Assembly (NCBI GenBank): GCA_025353015.1 | Contig: JANXRM010000438.1 | Coordinates: 1 to 37,414, forward strand | Length of the DNA stretch: 37,414 nt | Origin: Hyphomicrobiales bacterium | Lineage (GTDB): Bacteria > Pseudomonadota > Alphaproteobacteria > Rhizobiales > Hyphomicrobiaceae | Direction: 5' to 3' | Part shown: positions 1 through 8,727 of the stretch, one piece after another | How the letters are laid out: each line of letters opens with the position of its first letter | How positions within the stretch are numbered: the stretch's first letter is position 1 | Position numbers and translations under genes: made by a program | The notes under the pieces: model-generated | Database searches by the model: none | What the model saw: only the letters and a program-made list of their open reading frames with translations | Told to the model about the DNA's origin: nothing

Positions 1-159
1 CTTCACATATGCCATCAAGGCCGGATCGACTTCGGCGTGGACCGGTGAAACGTGCAACCCAGCCAGGACGCCAACCAACGTACCGAAAAGTGTCACGGCA
101 ACGGTCACAATGGCTTGCGTTACGGCTGCAATGACCGGTGCACGGGCGGCGGTCGCCAT
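1..159 (-). CDS. Partial protein with N-terminal membrane or signal segment, cut by window edge
   Basis: An open frame reads leftward from an ATG at 159 to the window edge without a stop, giving the first 53 residues of a protein. Residues about 8-35 are hydrophobic (VIAAVTQAIVTVAVTLFGTL and onward) and are followed by a possible signal-peptidase site (HVSPVHA then EVDPAL), so the product is probably exported or anchored in the inner membrane. The bases just upstream on the minus strand contain AAGGATCTCC, a plausible ribosome-binding site. The gene diverges from rpmH. The family cannot be recognised from 53 residues. What is seen is the open frame, the hydrophobic stretch and the start context; export is inferred. 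Confidence 0.6.
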   Translation of the reverse strand, partial: MATAARAPVIAAVTQAIVTVAVTLFGTLVGVLAGLHVSPVHAEVDPALMAYVK

Positions 160-662
160 TGGGAGATCCTTCCAGCACGGTTGGCGATGAGTGATGCTCT
201 CGTATCAGTCTGGCTGGCATTCCGCATCCCCCGCTCAAGCGCACGTGATGGTTCGGGATAAGAATTGAACGCGCGTCGCAGGTCGAAACCGCTCAACGCG
301 GTCCCGTCCGGGCCCTTTTCGCAGATCGCAAGAGCGGCTGAAGACGTCGGCCATACCGATGCGGACCACACCGAGACTGCCATGATGGGGAAAGCCCCGA
401 TGTCGGGAAAGCCCTGATTGACGGCTGCGGCCGGGGCCCCTATAAGCCGCTGGACCCAAGTTCACGCATGATCAGGTCGCGCCATGCGAAAGCGAGGCAT
501 GCGGCCCAGATTGCTATCGATGACCGCTTTACAAGATCGATCACTTTACAAAAGCGATCGTGCCAAAACCAATCGTGTCAAGGAAGTCGAGTTTCGGCCT
601 GCATTGGCCTGGAACCGGCGCAAAGCTCCAGTTCAGGGGCTGTTTAGTGTGGAGAGACGCAA
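160..662. other. Divergent intergenic region upstream of rpmH
   Basis: About 500 bases separate the leftward partial gene from rpmH. Short frames here have no recognisable product and no good start context. Near 525-560 the motif CTTTACAA occurs twice about 18 bases apart, close to GATCG repeats, and this may be part of the rpmH promoter. No convincing -35/-10 pair could be assigned. A ribosome-binding site for rpmH (GGAGAG, 651-656) lies at the right end. Confidence 0.4.
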
Positions 663-797
663 GTGAAACGGACTTATCAGGCCAGCCGCCTCGTGCGCAA
701 ACGGCGCCACGGCTTCCGTAAGCGGATGTCGACGCCGGGTGGCATTCGCGTTCTGGCGCGGCGCCGGGCCAAAGGGCGCAAGCGGCTGTCTGCTTAA
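663..797 (+). CDS. rpmH: 50S ribosomal protein L34
   Basis: This 44-residue protein is L34, a small basic component of the large ribosomal subunit. The sequence starts [18 protein letters not shown] and ends [12 protein letters not shown], matching the family from end to end at its usual length. The start is GTG, supported by GGAGAG six bases upstream and by the fixed N-terminus of the family. It heads the rpmH-rnpA-yidC-engB string, all on the plus strand, with rnpA starting 84 bases downstream. Confidence 0.97.
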   Translation: MKRTYQASRLVRKRRHGFRKRMSTPGGIRVLARRRAKGRKRLSA

Positions 798-881
798 TGT
801 GTTGACGATGAGGCCGAATTTGAGCGTCGATACCGGCTTCTGGTATTGCGCGCGGGGCCGGACCCTGGGGATACGGCCAGC

Positions 882-1484
882 ATGGGCCTTTGCACGATCA
901 AAAGATCGTCCGAGTTCCAGCGCGTGCGCGGGGGGCTGCGTGCGGCCAATGCATCATTCGTGATCGAGACGCGGGTTCGGAAATCGGTGCCGGTTGCTGC
1001 GACCCGAGACTTGCCAACGAAGAGCGACGTGCCAATCACCCCTCACCGGCATCGGCCCGACGCGGGTTTGGTAGCGCTTGAATCGGCTTCATGTCCCCGG
1101 TTTGGTTTCACGGTCACCCGTAAGATTGGCAATGCCGTTGTCCGCAACCGCATCCGCCGCCGGTTCAAGGAAGCGCTGCGCTTGCTGGCGCCAGGGATTA
1201 TCGCGCCGGGTCACGACTATGTCGTCATCGCGCGACCAGGTGTGATCGAGCTGCCGTTCGCAGAGCTGAAGCAGATCCTTGCCACCACCATTACTGGTTT
1301 GCACCAGCCTCGAACCGCGAGTGCAGGTGGAGATCGCAAACGATCGACCGGCAAACGGGCTTCCGGGAATCCCGTCTCTGCAAAGCCTGGCACCGAGATG
1401 GATCGGTCGCAGGACCGCTTGCAGAAGCGTCATCCAACTGAACCGCCAGCAGGCCAGTCAAAACCAGATCGCGGCCGAACCTGA
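882..1484 (+). CDS. rnpA: Ribonuclease P protein component, enlarged
   Basis: RnpA is the protein subunit of RNase P, which trims the 5' leader of precursor tRNAs together with the RNA subunit. The diagnostic motif FGFTVTRKIGNAVVRNRIRRR lies at residues 74-94, followed by the usual RPG-containing C-terminal helix region near 118. From the ATG at 882 the protein has 200 residues, against roughly 110-140 for most RnpA. The extra length is an insertion of about 35-40 residues (33-71, rich in Pro, Arg and His) between the first strand and the RNR motif, plus a polar tail of about 58 residues after position 142. A TTG at 846 in the same frame would add 12 residues, but the ATG better fits the conserved start (LCTIKRSSEFQRVRGG). 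yidC begins 93 bases downstream, and no yidD is present between them. Confidence 0.93.
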   Translation: MGLCTIKRSSEFQRVRGGLRAANASFVIETRVRKSVPVAATRDLPTKSDVPITPHRHRPDAGLVALESASCPRFGFTVTRKIGNAVVRNRIRRRFKEALRLLAPGIIAPGHDYVVIARPGVIELPFAELKQILATTITGLHQPRTASAGGDRKRSTGKRASGNPVSAKPGTEMDRSQDRLQKRHPTEPPAGQSKPDRGRT

Positions 1485-1577
1485 TTGCCCGAACCTGACC
1501 GCAAAGTGTCCGAGACCTTAGCTTCAGGACGTTCAACCCAGGCCCCGCCGAACGGCATCTCAATCGAGGCGAATTCC

Positions 1578-3476
1578 ATGCAGGACGAAGACCAGAAAAA
1601 CCTCCTCCTCGCCATCGTCCTCGCGGTCGTCATTCTGCTGGGCTGGCAAGTGTTCTTCGTCAATCCGAAGATCAAGGAAGAGCGGCTGAAGCAAGCGCAA
1701 TCGCAACAAGTCCCGGGTGCGACGCCGGCTGGCGGGGCGCAGCAACCTGGCGCAACCGTGCCCGGCACCGCGCCAGCAGCCAACCCCGGCGCGACACCGC
1801 CCCCGACGCTGGCGCCTGTCGTCACGATGACGCGTGACAATGCTCTGAAGGTCACGCAACGCGTTCCGATCGAGACGCCAAGCCTGATCGGCTCGATTTC
1901 GCTCAAGGGTGGTCGCCTCGACGACCTTGGCCTGGTGTCGTACCGCGAGACCGCTGACCCGAAAAGTCCGCCGGTTTCGCTGCTGTCGCCGACCGGCTCG
2001 CCCGAACCCTACTATGCCGAGTTCGGCTGGATAGCCCCTGCCGGCGTAACCCTCGTCCCACCCAATGCGGCAACCGATTGGCGTCTCGAGAAAGGCACGA
2101 AGCTCACCCCGGAAAGCCCGGTCACGCTTGTAGTCGACGACGGCCGGGGCTTCGTTTACCGGCGCACTTTCAGCGTCGACACGAACTTCATGTTCACGAT
2201 CGAGGACACGATCGAGAACAAGAGCGGGGCTGCTGCCGTACTCGACCATCACTCAGCAATTTCGCGCCATGGCACGCCGAAGATCGAGGGCTTCTACATT
2301 CTGCATGAGGGTCCGATCGGCGTCGCCGGCGACAAAGGCCTGCAGGAACTCACCTACGCCGACGCGCTCAAGGGAACGAAGGATGGCGAACGCAACACCA
2401 AGCCGTTCGAAAAAATAACCAGCGGCTGGCTCGGCATCACGGACAAGTACTGGGCCACTGCACTCATTCCCGATCAGACAGCCGTTCTCGACGGTTTCAT
2501 TACCGGCCATGCCAAAGATCCACGCATCATCGGCGGTAAGGAAAGCTACCAGATCGATTACGTGCAACGCGGCGTCACGGCAGCACCGGCCGCGAGTCAA
2601 TCGGTCACGACCCGCTTCTATGCCGGCGCCAAGCGCGTCAAGCTCATCGAGGGCTACGAGAAGGATCTCGGCATCAAGAAGTTCGACCTGATGGTCGATT
2701 GGGGCATGTTTTACTTCATCACCAAGCCGCTGTTCCATCTGATCGACTTTATGGCGCGGTTCTTCGGCGGCCTCGGGCTCATCGGCAACTTCGGCCTGGC
2801 GATCCTGTTCGTTACCGTTCTTGTGAAGGGCGCATTCTTTCCACTCGCCAACAAGAGTTACGAATCGATGGCGAAGATGAAGAAGCTGCAGCCGGAAATC
2901 GAAAGTCTGCGCGAGCGCTTCAAGGACGACCAGCCGCGTATCCAGAAAGAAATGATGGAGCTCTACAAGAACCAGAAGATCAACCCCATGGCAGGCTGCC
3001 TGCCGATCGCATTGCAGATCCCGGTCTTCTTCGCACTCTACAAGGTGTTGTTCGTGACGATCGACATGCGTCACGCGCCGTTCTACGGCTGGATCAAGGA
3101 TCTCTCGGCGCCCGATCCGACGACCATCTTCAATTTCTTCGGACTGTTGCCGTACACGGTCCCAGACTTTCTGCACGTTGGTTTGTGGCCGATCATCATG
3201 GGGGCTACGATGTGGTTCCAGATGCAGCTCAATCCGCAACAACCGGACCCGATCCAGCAGAAAATCTTCAACTGGATGCCCGTGATGTTCACGTTTATGC
3301 TGGCCTCGTTTCCGGTCGGCCTCGTGATCTACTGGGCTTGGAGCAACATCCTGTCGCTGATTCAACAGTACTTCATCAACAAGAAAAACGGCGCCGAGAT
3401 CCACCTCTGGAAGAACATGGGGCTGGACAAGCTGCAGGCCCTGTTCAGTAAAGGCACGACTTCCGGCAAGCCCTGA
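1578..3476 (+). CDS. yidC: Membrane protein insertase YidC
   Basis: YidC inserts and folds inner-membrane proteins, alone or with the Sec translocon. The 632-residue product begins MQDEDQKNLLLAIVLAVVIL, the typical N-terminal membrane helix of Gram-negative YidC. A Pro/Gly/Ala-rich linker follows (about 45-80), then a large periplasmic beta domain (about 85-375) and the conserved insertase core from about 395 on, with the motifs FPLANKSYESMAKMKKLQPE, NPMAGCLPIALQIPVFFALY and a final helix near SFPVGLVIYWAWSN. The ATG at 1578 was chosen over an upstream TTG at 1485 because it gives the family N-terminus and has GAGGCG upstream. The gene follows rnpA, and engB starts 24 bases or more after its stop. 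Confidence 0.97.
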   Translation: MQDEDQKNLLLAIVLAVVILLGWQVFFVNPKIKEERLKQAQSQQVPGATPAGGAQQPGATVPGTAPAANPGATPPPTLAPVVTMTRDNALKVTQRVPIETPSLIGSISLKGGRLDDLGLVSYRETADPKSPPVSLLSPTGSPEPYYAEFGWIAPAGVTLVPPNAATDWRLEKGTKLTPESPVTLVVDDGRGFVYRRTFSVDTNFMFTIEDTIENKSGAAAVLDHHSAISRHGTPKIEGFYILHEGPIGVAGDKGLQELTYADALKGTKDGERNTKPFEKITSGWLGITDKYWATALIPDQTAVLDGFITGHAKDPRIIGGKESYQIDYVQRGVTAAPAASQSVTTRFYAGAKRVKLIEGYEKDLGIKKFDLMVDWGMFYFITKPLFHLIDFMARFFGGLGLIGNFGLAILFVTVLVKGAFFPLANKSYESMAKMKKLQPEIESLRERFKDDQPRIQKEMMELYKNQKINPMAGCLPIALQIPVFFALYKVLFVTIDMRHAPFYGWIKDLSAPDPTTIFNFFGLLPYTVPDFLHVGLWPIIMGATMWFQMQLNPQQPDPIQQKIFNWMPVMFTFMLASFPVGLVIYWAWSNILSLIQQYFINKKNGAEIHLWKNMGLDKLQALFSKGTTSGKP

Positions 3477-3500
3477 GGCAGGGCTGTTGCCGTTCTGCGG

Positions 3501-4247
3501 TTGCAGCCGTTTGCGGCCGTCCTCGAACCCGAGTTATGCCCTGTGAGCCATGCTGTGACGCGCTCGAACCACGTCGATATCACGCCGGGACCGGCTGACC
3601 CGGAACGGGTCCACGACGTCGAGCGCGCGGAGCGCCTATTCACGCTGGATTGGGGTTTTCTGAAAAGCGTGCCGGCGCTCGAGTTCCTACCGGAGTCGGA
3701 CCGGCCGGAGATCGCCTTTGCGGGTCGCTCGAATGTGGGCAAGTCCAGCCTCATCAACGCGCTTGTCCGTCAGAAGGGCTTGGCGCGCGCCTCGAACACG
3801 CCGGGGCGCACGCAGGAGCTCAACTACTTTTTTCCCGAGCGTTATAATCAGCGGTTCTATCTGGTGGACATGCCCGGCTACGGCTACGCGGAAGCGCCAA
3901 AAGCCAAGGTCGAAGCCTGGACCGAGTTAGTCAAAGAATACCTCAAGGGCCGACCGACGCTGGCGCGCGTCTTTCTGCTGATCGATAGCCGGCACGGGCT
4001 GAAAGCGATCGATCGTGAGATTATGAAAATGCTGGACGAGGCTGCCGTCACATTTCAGGTGGTGCTCACTAAAGCCGACAAGATCAAACCGCAGGCACTG
4101 ACGGCGGTGCAGGCAGCCGTCACGACGGCCGTCCACGGGCATCCGGCCGCTTTCCCCGTGGTGCTCGCGACATCCTCCGAAAAGGGACTTGGGCTCGATG
4201 AGCTTCGCATCACGCTTGCCAAAGTCGTCGCCGAGCGATCGACGTGA
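3501..4247 (+). CDS. engB: Ribosome biogenesis GTP-binding protein YsxC/EngB
   Basis: EngB is an essential GTPase in large-subunit assembly. The product shows G1 [12 protein letters not shown] (about 73-84), the NTPGRTQ switch region (99-105), G3 [11 protein letters not shown] (123-133) and G4 TKADK, with a C-terminal [11 protein letters not shown]. The start is uncertain. The TTG at 3501 gives 248 residues, longer than the usual 200-220, and GTG codons at 3543 and 3555 would give 234 or 230 residues. None has a strong ribosome-binding site. The order yidC-engB is common in alphaproteobacteria. The usual next gene there is argB, which is absent here; a convergent hydrolase gene starts its 3' end 19 bases away. 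Confidence 0.94.
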   Translation: MQPFAAVLEPELCPVSHAVTRSNHVDITPGPADPERVHDVERAERLFTLDWGFLKSVPALEFLPESDRPEIAFAGRSNVGKSSLINALVRQKGLARASNTPGRTQELNYFFPERYNQRFYLVDMPGYGYAEAPKAKVEAWTELVKEYLKGRPTLARVFLLIDSRHGLKAIDREIMKMLDEAAVTFQVVLTKADKIKPQALTAVQAAVTTAVHGHPAAFPVVLATSSEKGLGLDELRITLAKVVAERST

Positions 4248-4265
4248 ACGCCAAGGCTTGCCCCG

Positions 4266-5330
4266 CTATGCCGCAGCAGCCGTGATCCCGAGGTAGGCGT
4301 CGAAGGCCGCCCAGAAGCGCTGCCGCATCTCGTCCCGCTCCTGCAGGATTTCGTGCCGGGATCCGCCGATGACGACGCGTGCGCCGATTTTCAACCGGCT
4401 GGCCAGCGTTTCCGTCGCCGAGGAGGACACGATGCGGTCCTGTCCGGCGGCGACCAGCAGCAGCGGAACCCGCACGCGCAGAGAGAACTCTGGCCGCATA
4501 ACCTCGTTGCAGGATTGATATGCCGCGCGCAGCCACCCTATGGTCGGCGAGCCGATCCCGAGGCCCGGGGCCATTTCAACGATCTGCTTATTCCGCTCGA
4601 AGCGTTCGGGATCGGACGTTAAGGCATTGCCTTCGAAGGGTTTGGTCTCCTCCGCGATATCGCTGCCACCCAGGACATACATGTGTCCGAGGGGCCCCCA
4701 ACCGAGGGCGCCGGCATAAAGCTGGGCCAATGCGTGCGGTGCCGGCACTTTCTCGTCGGCCAGCGCGAGCATCGGCGCCGTCAAAATCATGCGGTCGAAC
4801 CACGAGCCTTGGATCGTGGCGTTGCGCAACAGAACGTTGGCGCCCATGGAGTGCGCGATTGCAATGTACGGGGGTGGACAATCCGGCAGCACGACATCCT
4901 TCATAAAGCGCGTCAGATCGCCATCATATTCCCGGAAGCTCCGCACATGCCCTTTTCGCGGATTGGCCAGCGGGCGTGCCGAACCGCCCTGCCCGCGCCA
5001 ATCATGTATGGCGACCGCATAGCCGCGGCGCCTGAGGTCGGCGATCACCTCGAAATACTTTTCGATGAACTCGCCGCGGCCGGTGAAAATGCACGCCGTT
5101 CCGCGCCGCGGCCCGCGCGTTGCATCCCAACGCGCGTAGCGCAGAACGGTGCCGTCGTGGCCGGCGAATGTGCCGCAAACGGCGCCGCTCGGGACCGGAT
5201 TTCTTGCAAGAGAGAAGAGTTGAGCCAGTGCCGACGCCGGCGCAACGGCCGATGCGATCGCCGGTGCAATGGGGCTTCCCGGGGCGGAAAGAGGGGCGGC
5301 GGATGGCATGTTGTGCTCTGCGGTGGCCAT
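4266..5330 (-). CDS. Alpha/beta hydrolase, lysophospholipase (PldB-like)
   Basis: This is a 354-residue serine hydrolase of the monoacylglycerol lipase / lysophospholipase group. Such enzymes release a fatty acid from lysophospholipids or monoglycerides. After an Ala/Pro-rich N-terminus of about 45 residues, the fold shows HDWRGQGGSARP, the nucleophile elbow AHSMGANV (an A-x-S-x-G form), a likely catalytic Asp in AAGQDRIV and His in GGSRHEIL. The substrate is inferred from family only. The ATG at 5330 has no clear ribosome-binding site, and a second ATG at 5309 would remove seven residues. It converges with engB. Confidence 0.88.
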   Translation of the reverse strand: MATAEHNMPSAAPLSAPGSPIAPAIASAVAPASALAQLFSLARNPVPSGAVCGTFAGHDGTVLRYARWDATRGPRRGTACIFTGRGEFIEKYFEVIADLRRRGYAVAIHDWRGQGGSARPLANPRKGHVRSFREYDGDLTRFMKDVVLPDCPPPYIAIAHSMGANVLLRNATIQGSWFDRMILTAPMLALADEKVPAPHALAQLYAGALGWGPLGHMYVLGGSDIAEETKPFEGNALTSDPERFERNKQIVEMAPGLGIGSPTIGWLRAAYQSCNEVMRPEFSLRVRVPLLLVAAGQDRIVSSSATETLASRLKIGARVVIGGSRHEILQERDEMRQRFWAAFDAYLGITAAAA

Positions 5331-5446
5331 GACGACGATATTGCAGGGATGATTGCGAATCCCCCCACACGCAGTCTACCAGTTGAACCCGCCAGAACCT
5401 AGGCCGGTGCAGGCCGTCATCGCGATAGCACCGCGATGCCAAGGCA

Positions 5447-5953
5447 TCAATAGTAGGGGCGGCGCTGGCCGTCATCATAGGCATAGGGGCGGGCGCCCAC
5501 ACGTTCGATGAGCCGGCTGCCAACGATATCGCCCGAGCAGCGATCTACGTTGAGAGCGTAACGATCGCCGTTCGGCCGTCGTGCCTCGATGCGGGCGACG
5601 CTACCGCGCAAGCCGAGACCCTGGAAATCGCGCCAACCTTCGCCGAGCAACCGCTCGCGGACGGCTTCGCGCGGCAAGCATCCGGTCTGGCCGTAGCGGG
5701 GTGGCGCGTCGCGATAGACAGAGCCGGGTGGCACGGGATGGCCGCGATCGTACCCCGGCTCGTACTGGGGAGCAGCACTATAGCGGCGTGGCGGCTCTGG
5801 CGCGTAGAGATCCCGGTAGCGCGGATCTTCATAAGCGTCCGAATAACGATCCGAGGGTAGCCGGCCGTAATCAAGGTCGGCGGCTCGGGCGGCCATAGTG
5901 CCGACGGTCAACGCCGTGGCAACCGCGGCAATTATCAGCAAAGCTTGTCTCAT
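5447..5953 (-). CDS. Secreted Tyr/Arg/Pro-rich protein with PepSY-like C-terminus
   Basis: The 168-residue product begins with a clear signal peptide (MRQALLIIAAVATALTVGTM, then ARAADLDY). A mature low-complexity part of about 65 residues rich in Tyr, Arg, Pro and Asp follows. The C-terminal domain of about 60 residues starts at CLPREAVRERLLGEGW and ends near NVDRCSGDIVG; its two cysteines could form a disulfide. That domain resembles the short PepSY-like modules of many secreted rhizobial proteins, but the function is unknown. A strong ribosome-binding site (AAGGAG, eight bases upstream) supports the ATG at 5953. Location in the periplasm or outside the cell is inferred from the signal peptide. 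Confidence 0.8.
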   Translation of the reverse strand: MRQALLIIAAVATALTVGTMAARAADLDYGRLPSDRYSDAYEDPRYRDLYAPEPPRRYSAAPQYEPGYDRGHPVPPGSVYRDAPPRYGQTGCLPREAVRERLLGEGWRDFQGLGLRGSVARIEARRPNGDRYALNVDRCSGDIVGSRLIERVGARPYAYDDGQRRPYY

Positions 5954-6246
5954 AACGGGTACTCCTTCAATGCCTGATCGGACCCAGCCATTTGGGATCC
6001 GCCTGACGCCATCTTGTTTCGCCCTGCACTGGACTTTCGCCCTGCATTCAACGCCCGCTCCGCTGCCGCCATTCTGAACTGCGCCAGCTCCTGGCCGTCC
6101 AGCTCCTCGCCGACTGCGTCAATCTGGCGGCCATGATATGAATGGCGGTGGAAACTAGCGTTCATCTGCCATTCATCTTCGTGGTCATGTTCGCCCGATT
6201 CTTCGTCAGAAGAGGCACTGCCGTAATCGTTAACACGTTGCATCAT
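5950..6246 (-). CDS. Possible small acidic hypothetical protein
   Basis: An open frame of 98 codons runs leftward from ATG ATG at 6244-6246 and ends in TGA overlapping the ATG of the secreted-protein gene (ATGA arrangement), which would suit translational coupling. The N-terminal part is very acidic (ASSDEESGEHDHEDEW), the rest Ala/Arg/Gln-rich. A 12-base direct repeat (TTTCGCCCTGCA on the plus strand, near 6015-6048) produces an AGRKSSAGRN repeat in the product. No ribosome-binding site precedes the start and I recognise no family. The next gene has its own strong binding site, so coupling is not needed. This may well be non-coding. Confidence 0.3.
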   Translation of the reverse strand: MMQRVNDYGSASSDEESGEHDHEDEWQMNASFHRHSYHGRQIDAVGEELDGQELAQFRMAAAERALNAGRKSSAGRNKMASGGSQMAGSDQALKEYPL

Positions 6247-6333
6247 CGAGAAAAAGATGGCTCGGATCAGGTATAATGACCGCTGTTGCCAGTGCGGCAC
6301 AGGCCAGGCGGTGTTCCAGAGAGAGATGGCGAC

Positions 6334-8652
6334 GTGCACAAGACAATTGCGAACTTGCTGGAAATTCATCCCCCCGGTAGCGCTGCACGAGCCCCGGTCT
6401 CAGCCGAAATCGGCACCGAAATCCTCGCGGGCATTGTCGCGTCATTCGTGACGCTGGCCCACTGCTTATCCTTCAGCGCATTGATATTTTCGGGCGCGCT
6501 GCGTGACGGATTTTCCCTTGGCCTCTGGGGCTTCATGGCCGCGAGCGCACTCACCAGTCTCGCTGCTGCATTGGCGACCACGCTGCCACCTTATCTAGCT
6601 GGGCCGCGCAATCCGGTTGTCGCAGTCATGGGCGTTCTCGCGGCGGTCGTTACAGCCGATGTGTTGATGGGAGGCGGATCGGACGCGTCGGCATTGCGGC
6701 ACGTCCTGTTGGCGTTTTCGCTGGCAGGACTTTTGACGGGTGCTGCGTTATGGCTGCTCGGCCGGTTCCGCCTCGGCCAGATCGTGCGTTTCGTGCCGTA
6801 TCCGGTCATCGGCGGATTTCTGGCAGCGTCTGGCTGGCTGCTGATTTCAGGCGGATTGACGCTGTCCATCGGAAAGCCGATCGCTTGGGCGACGCTTTCG
6901 ACATTGACGATCGATGACGGTGCCCGCCTCTTCCTCGCGGTCCTGTTCGCGGTGCTCGTCATCGGCCTCCGCCGAATGGGGGTGGGATCGATCGCACTGC
7001 CCTTGCTTTTTCTGTCTGCCACCGTCGTTCTCGATCTTGCGTTATGGCTTGCCGGGCTTCGCGCCGGCTGGTTTCTGGACAGCACTCCCGCTGCGCAATT
7101 CTGGTCGCCGCTTGGGGTGCTGCAACTCGGTCCGGGAAGCGCCGAGCCGATCCAGCTGCAGGTTCTCCTCCGCGCCACTGTCGAGATCATGACGATTGCT
7201 GCGGTCTCGGTGTTTGCCATGCCCTTGGATCTGTCGAGCCTCGAGGTGCAGCGGCGGACCAATGCCGACATCGACGCCGAATTTCGCAGCACCGGCGCCG
7301 TGAATATCGTCATGGCGCTGTTCGGCGGGCTCCCGGTCGGGCTTGCGCCGAATACCAGCCGACTTGCCGACGAGCTTGGGGCGACGTCGCGACTGTCGGG
7401 TCTTGCAGCTGGCGTGTTCGTCGGCCTCGTGCTGCTTGCAGGGCTCGATGTCGCCGCGCTGGTTCCGATGCCGCTGCTGGCGGGCCTCGTTCTGTTTCTT
7501 GGGCTCAATGTGCTTGGTGATGTTTTCGCAAGCCCATCCACCGTCCCATCGATGGGCCAATCGATGGGCGGCTCAGGTGGGCGCTCATTGGGCCGCTCCT
7601 GGGGTGAGACGCTTCTCACCCTCGCGATCATGCTTGCAATCGTCCAATTCGGTTATTTGGCCGGCATTGTCTTCGGCTTGGTCGCGGCCTGCCTGTTGTT
7701 TGCTGTTCGCTACAGCCGGATCGATGCCATTCGGCGCCATTTGACACGGGCAGAATTCGCATCCGCGATCGAACGCGCACCGGCCGAGCAGATAGCACTT
7801 CGTGAGGCCGGAGGCAGAATCCACATTCTCTGGCTCAATGGCTTTATCTTCTTCGGCTCGGCCAACCGGATTTTTGATCAGATCCGCAGCCGGCTGGACG
7901 TCGAAAATGGTAAACTTAACACCGTCAAACCACCTAGCCGCTGGATGGTGCTCGAACTTTCTGGCGTCAGCGGCATTGATTCCTCGGCTCTCGTCTCATT
8001 CACCAAGCTGCGATCCTGGGCGCTCAGCAACAACTTGATCCTGGTGCTTGCCGGCGTTCCGGTAGTGCTCGTTCGCGAACTTGGACTGGCGGACGCGAAC
8101 GCGCTCCGCGTTTTCCCGAGCCGAACCGACGCTCTGGCATGGTGCGAAGATGCGCTGCTTGCAGAGTTTCGGGACGCACAAGTCGCGATCGAAGGCCAAT
8201 TGGTGCCGAATGGAGGCGCCGGCGTCACGGCCTGGCTTGGCTGGGAACTCGGGGTCGACGCCGCGGAGCGGTTGACGGAACGCTATCTCGAGAAACTGCT
8301 ACTGGCACCCGGTGATTGCTTGTGCCGGCAAGGTGAGCCCGCGGACAAGCTGCATTTTGTTGCATCCGGATCCTTGTCGATCGATGTCTGCGATGATCAG
8401 GGGCGAGCGACAACACTGCGCCGGATGAACGGACATACCGTGGTCGGCGAAATGGGTTTTTTTCGCCAGAGTTTACGAACGGCCTCCGTGGTCGCGGCCA
8501 GTGACACCATTGTATTCGCCCTCGACCGTCGCAGTTACGATGCGTTAGCCGACGAAGATCCGGCTTTGGCCCGGGCCTTGCTCGAATTCGTCGTGCGCAT
8601 TCAGGCCGACCGGGTGGAGTTTGCAAACCGCGAGATCGCAGCCCTGATCTGA
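6334..8652 (+). CDS. SulP-family anion transporter with STAS and cyclic nucleotide-binding domains
   Basis: The 772-residue product is a SLC26/SulP secondary transporter, a family that moves sulfate, bicarbonate or other anions. The membrane domain spans about residues 25-450, with the signatures GPRNPVVAVMG (near the anion site) and YPVIGGFLAASGWL. A STAS domain follows at about 490-610, with VLELSGVSGIDSSALVSF near the usual phospho-acceptor or NTP-binding loop. A Crp-type cyclic nucleotide-binding domain lies at about 650-745, containing GEMGFF and RTASVV, which correspond to the phosphate-binding cassette (GE...R[TS]A). A Ser/Gly-rich loop (about 405-425) interrupts the membrane part. The GTG at 6334 was chosen because GAGAGA lies seven bases upstream; the frame opens earlier. 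The substrate cannot be read from sequence. Control of transport by a cyclic nucleotide is inferred. Confidence 0.93.
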   Translation: MHKTIANLLEIHPPGSAARAPVSAEIGTEILAGIVASFVTLAHCLSFSALIFSGALRDGFSLGLWGFMAASALTSLAAALATTLPPYLAGPRNPVVAVMGVLAAVVTADVLMGGGSDASALRHVLLAFSLAGLLTGAALWLLGRFRLGQIVRFVPYPVIGGFLAASGWLLISGGLTLSIGKPIAWATLSTLTIDDGARLFLAVLFAVLVIGLRRMGVGSIALPLLFLSATVVLDLALWLAGLRAGWFLDSTPAAQFWSPLGVLQLGPGSAEPIQLQVLLRATVEIMTIAAVSVFAMPLDLSSLEVQRRTNADIDAEFRSTGAVNIVMALFGGLPVGLAPNTSRLADELGATSRLSGLAAGVFVGLVLLAGLDVAALVPMPLLAGLVLFLGLNVLGDVFASPSTVPSMGQSMGGSGGRSLGRSWGETLLTLAIMLAIVQFGYLAGIVFGLVAACLLFAVRYSRIDAIRRHLTRAEFASAIERAPAEQIALREAGGRIHILWLNGFIFFGSANRIFDQIRSRLDVENGKLNTVKPPSRWMVLELSGVSGIDSSALVSFTKLRSWALSNNLILVLAGVPVVLVRELGLADANALRVFPSRTDALAWCEDALLAEFRDAQVAIEGQLVPNGGAGVTAWLGWELGVDAAERLTERYLEKLLLAPGDCLCRQGEPADKLHFVASGSLSIDVCDDQGRATTLRRMNGHTVVGEMGFFRQSLRTASVVAASDTIVFALDRRSYDALADEDPALARALLEFVVRIQADRVEFANREIAALI

Positions 8653-8727
8653 TCTCACGCATGTAGAGATATGATCGGCGGGTGCTGCTTGAGCTGCATC
8701 ATGCCGTTGGTGGCGGATCACCGGCGA

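Noticed and set aside
2253-3404. Long leftward open frame of 383 codons opposite yidC
   Set aside because: It lies wholly antisense to yidC, is rich in Arg, His and Asp, and has no family resemblance. It is a codon-bias shadow of a GC-rich gene.
7546-7557. 12-bp palindrome CCCATCGATGGG inside the transporter gene
   Set aside because: It encodes part of a Ser/Gly-rich loop and is followed by a partial copy, so a small internal repeat explains it.
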